From NCBI GenBank assembly GCA_031284225.1, contig JAITAH010000205.1:1-9564 (forward strand): 9,564 nt of DNA. The letters run 5' to 3'. This document shows, piece after piece, positions 7,502 through 9,564 of the stretch (positions are counted from its first letter, which is position 1; each line of letters opens with the position of its first letter). The notes below the pieces were generated by a model. The model ran no database searches, was not told the origin of the DNA, and saw nothing but the letters and a program-made list of their open reading frames with translations. The stretch comes from Dysgonamonadaceae bacterium. Its GTDB lineage: Bacteria; Bacteroidota; Bacteroidia; Bacteroidales; Azobacteroidaceae. Position numbers and translations under genes: made by a program.

Positions 7502-9067
7502 ATGAAAAAAATAATAAATTATATAGTGGTTTTTTTAGGAATTTTTCTTTTGTCGTCTTGCAGTGAAACCCTGTTAGACATAGAAAATCCGAATGAGCCG
7601 ACGGTTTCTACATTTTGGAAAACCGAAGATGATGCGGAAAAAGGCATCAATGCGGCATACAGCATGTTGTATAAATGCGGCGGATGGATGCGGTGGCTTT
7701 CTTTCCGTTACGACCTGGGAAGCGACGAAGGCTGGAGCACCAGCCCGTGGAACGAATTGGCGGAATGGACGCGCTTCAACTATGTGAACTATAACTTCTG
7801 GGAAGGGAACCGCGAACATTGGGAAGAATTTTATGTGGGCATTTTCCGTGCCAACCAGGTGTTGAAATATGTGCCCGAAATCGAATTCGCTGACCAACAG
7901 AAGAAAGACCGGATACTCGGGCAAGCTGAATTTCTGCGGGCGCTCTGGTATTTTCAGATTGTAACGCTGTGGGAAAAAGGCACGCTAATTCTGGAGCCAC
8001 AAGATGGAAATTACGTCCCCTCCGATGCTTCCGAAGCACAACTCTGGGAGCAAATTGAAAAAGATTTGAGAAGCGTTATTGACAACAACAAGCTTCCTGA
8101 AACATGGGATGCGAATAACGTCGGGCGCGCTACGTACGGTGCGGCAAAAGCGTTATTGGCAAAAGCGTATATGCAACAGCACAAATATACGGAAGCCAAA
8201 ACCGAACTGCAATGGCTTATTGACAGGGAAGGTACGCTCTACGGGCTGGTCGATGAGTATATGGACAACTTTACCCATTACAATGAAAACAACAAGGAAG
8301 GTGTTTTTGAAATTCAGTTCGACGATAAGAACAAGGGGGACGATGGAAATAATGCTTCGATGGCAACTGGTTTCCAACGGACGCAGTTTTATGCGCCGGG
8401 TGGAATAGGCTGGCAAGACGGAAAAGCGCGTGCATGGCTCGTTAATGAATATAAAAAAGAAACACGCTTGGACGGCAAAAACGACATCCGCTTGTACCAC
8501 AATCTGTATTACACGACAAGCGCGCAGGATAACCCGGCTGAAAATCCAAAATTATACGGCCGGGACTGGGAGAACTCGTCAGGGGGCGACCACTTGTTTG
8601 TCCGCAAATATTCGACAAGCTATTTCCGCGACAGGGAAGATTATTTTGCCCCCAACAACTTCCGCATAATCCGGTATGCCGATATTTTGTTGTTGTACGC
8701 CGAATGTATTATGGAAACCGGCGGGACTACCGCCCAGGCTGCGGTTTATGTGAACAAAGTCCGCCAACGCCCGTCTGTTAACCTGGCGCCATTGGCAAGC
8801 AGTCCCTTCTCTGCGTGCCTCGCCTCAAAAGACGCTTTTCTGAAACGTTTGCAAATGGAACGTTCGTTGGAGCTTTGCTTTGAGGGCGTGCGCTGGATGG
8901 ATATCAAGCGGTGGGAGCTATTGGATTCTCAGGCAGGAATCAATGAACTGAAGTCCCGGGATGACGATTTCAATAACTTCGTTATCGGAAAACATAGGCG
9001 TTTGCCCATTCCGCAAGTCGAAGTGGATAACAGCAATGAGCAATTGACACAAAACCCCATGTACTGA
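7502..9067 (+). CDS. SusD/RagB-family surface nutrient-binding lipoprotein
   Basis: SusD-like proteins sit on the cell surface as a lid over their SusC partner and bind the glycan. The 521-residue product begins with a lipoprotein signal ending in LLSSC, with Cys20 as the lipidation site. It then shows the mostly helical SusD fold: an N-terminal segment (about 22-55), the GQAEFLRALWYF motif (140-151) typical of the TPR-like helices, the NFRIIRYADILLLYAEC signature (386-402), the ERSLELCFEGVRWMDIKRW signature (453-471), and the closing LPIPQ...LTQNPMY (501-521). Length and signatures are those of an intact family member. Tryptophans and tyrosines are frequent in the 55-110 region (for example WMRW at 62-65), but I cannot assign the binding site. 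The gene lies 25 nt after the susC-like stop and 4 nt before the GH43 gene, so all three are probably co-transcribed. AAGGAA just upstream of ATG 7502 is a weak ribosome binding site. Confidence 0.97.
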   Translation: MKKIINYIVVFLGIFLLSSCSETLLDIENPNEPTVSTFWKTEDDAEKGINAAYSMLYKCGGWMRWLSFRYDLGSDEGWSTSPWNELAEWTRFNYVNYNFWEGNREHWEEFYVGIFRANQVLKYVPEIEFADQQKKDRILGQAEFLRALWYFQIVTLWEKGTLILEPQDGNYVPSDASEAQLWEQIEKDLRSVIDNNKLPETWDANNVGRATYGAAKALLAKAYMQQHKYTEAKTELQWLIDREGTLYGLVDEYMDNFTHYNENNKEGVFEIQFDDKNKGDDGNNASMATGFQRTQFYAPGGIGWQDGKARAWLVNEYKKETRLDGKNDIRLYHNLYYTTSAQDNPAENPKLYGRDWENSSGGDHLFVRKYSTSYFRDREDYFAPNNFRIIRYADILLLYAECIMETGGTTAQAAVYVNKVRQRPSVNLAPLASSPFSACLASKDAFLKRLQMERSLELCFEGVRWMDIKRWELLDSQAGINELKSRDDDFNNFVIGKHRRLPIPQVEVDNSNEQLTQNPMY

Positions 9068-9071
9068 TAAT

Positions 9072-9564
9072 ATGCTAAACAGATTCTTATTGTTCATTGC
9101 AGTTTTATCGCTTTCTCTGGCCTGCGGGTCGAAAGAGAATAAAAAGGAAACCGCCGGAGGAGAGCCTGCCGTAAGGACAGGGAACGTCTCCTTCGGTGAC
9201 CCTTTTATCATGCTGCACAATGGTACATATTACGCCTATGGCACCTCTTCGCCCGACGGCATTATTGTCTATACCTCTGGCGACCTGGCGACGTGGCAAA
9301 TACCTGAAAACAACCTTGCACTCAGCAAGGCGGACGTTTGGGCCGACCGCTGGTTTTGGGCGCCCGAAGTGTATTACATCAACGGCAAATTCTACATGTA
9401 TTATTCTGCCGACGAGCATATCTGCGCGGCGGTTGCCGACAATCCGCTCGGTCCCTTCAGGCAGGAGGTGCAAAAACCCATGATTGAAGGCGAGCAATGC
9501 ATCGACAATTCGCTGTTTATTGACGACGACGGCAAGGCATATCTCTATTTCGACCGCTTCAATG
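9072..9564 (+). CDS. Glycoside hydrolase family 43 lipoprotein (5' part, runs off the window)
   Basis: The first 164 codons of a gene open to the right edge encode a likely secreted arabinan/xylan-type debranching enzyme. A lipoprotein signal (LSLSLAC, Cys18) is followed by a short charged linker (about 19-37), then the five-bladed propeller of GH43: blade one has GDPFIMLHNGTYYAYGT (42-58) with Asp43 as the expected catalytic base; DGIIVYTSGDLATW (62-75), WFWAPEVYYINGKFYMYYS (94-112) and LGPF (126-129) follow; IDNSLFIDDDGKAYLYFDRF (144-163) holds Asp145, the expected pKa-modulating Asp. The general acid Glu and the rest of the domain would lie beyond the window. Family members are usually alpha-L-arabinofuranosidases, arabinanases or beta-xylosidases; subfamily and substrate are not readable here. 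ATG 9072 lies 4 nt after the SusD stop, which argues for co-transcription and possible translational coupling. Lipidation suggests the enzyme is anchored in the outer membrane or on the cell surface. Confidence 0.92.
   Translation, partial: MLNRFLLFIAVLSLSLACGSKENKKETAGGEPAVRTGNVSFGDPFIMLHNGTYYAYGTSSPDGIIVYTSGDLATWQIPENNLALSKADVWADRWFWAPEVYYINGKFYMYYSADEHICAAVADNPLGPFRQEVQKPMIEGEQCIDNSLFIDDDGKAYLYFDRFN

Noticed and set aside
8153..8500. Open frame of 115 codons on the minus strand, opposite susD
   Set aside because: The plus-strand SusD protein is continuous with clear family signatures through this region, and the antisense frame resembles nothing known.
1..9564. CRISPR array, tRNA/rRNA, insertion sequence, phage or toxin-antitoxin genes
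   Set aside because: The window is almost fully occupied by four PUL genes. No regularly spaced repeats, transposase motifs, terminal inverted repeats or RNA gene signatures were seen in the remaining gaps.

Overview
The window looks like a piece of a Bacteroidota chromosome, most likely from the order Bacteroidales. The reasons are a hybrid two-component regulator (HTCS) next to a SusC/SusD pair, -7 promoter boxes of the Bacteroides type (TAnnTTTG), AT-rich leaders without strong Shine-Dalgarno sequences, and Bacteroidota-style lipoproteins. The species cannot be named from the sequence. The whole window reads as the regulatory and uptake end of one polysaccharide utilization locus (PUL).

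Layout: positions 1-89 are a short non-coding stretch after the regulator. It contains a possible leftward promoter for a gene outside the window. Positions 90-4076 (minus strand) encode a complete 1328-residue HTCS sensor/regulator. Positions 4077-4467 are a divergent intergenic region with one -7 box for each direction, a set of spaced direct repeats that could be the HTCS operator, a long (about 200 nt) susC leader with a hairpin, and a 19-codon upstream ORF. Positions 4468-7476 (plus) are a SusC/RagA-family TonB-dependent transporter gene interrupted by an in-frame TAG at 7042-7044. Positions 7502-9067 encode a SusD/RagB-family surface glycan-binding lipoprotein. From 9072 to the right edge is the start of a glycoside hydrolase family 43 lipoprotein, truncated by the window end.

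How the genes work together (established for this family of loci, inferred here): the periplasmic propeller region of the HTCS senses an oligosaccharide, phosphorelay to the C-terminal AraC-type domain activates the divergent susC promoter, SusD and SusC capture and import glycan fragments across the outer membrane, and the GH43 enzyme trims the glycan, probably from arabinose- or xylose-containing side chains. The spacings of 25 nt and 4 nt support one susC-susD-GH43 transcript.

The most notable departures from an ordinary PUL are the amber codon in the susC-like gene, which removes the last strands of the barrel, and the repeat architecture upstream of the promoter. I see no evidence for an undescribed type of system, mobile element, RNA gene or CRISPR array here.
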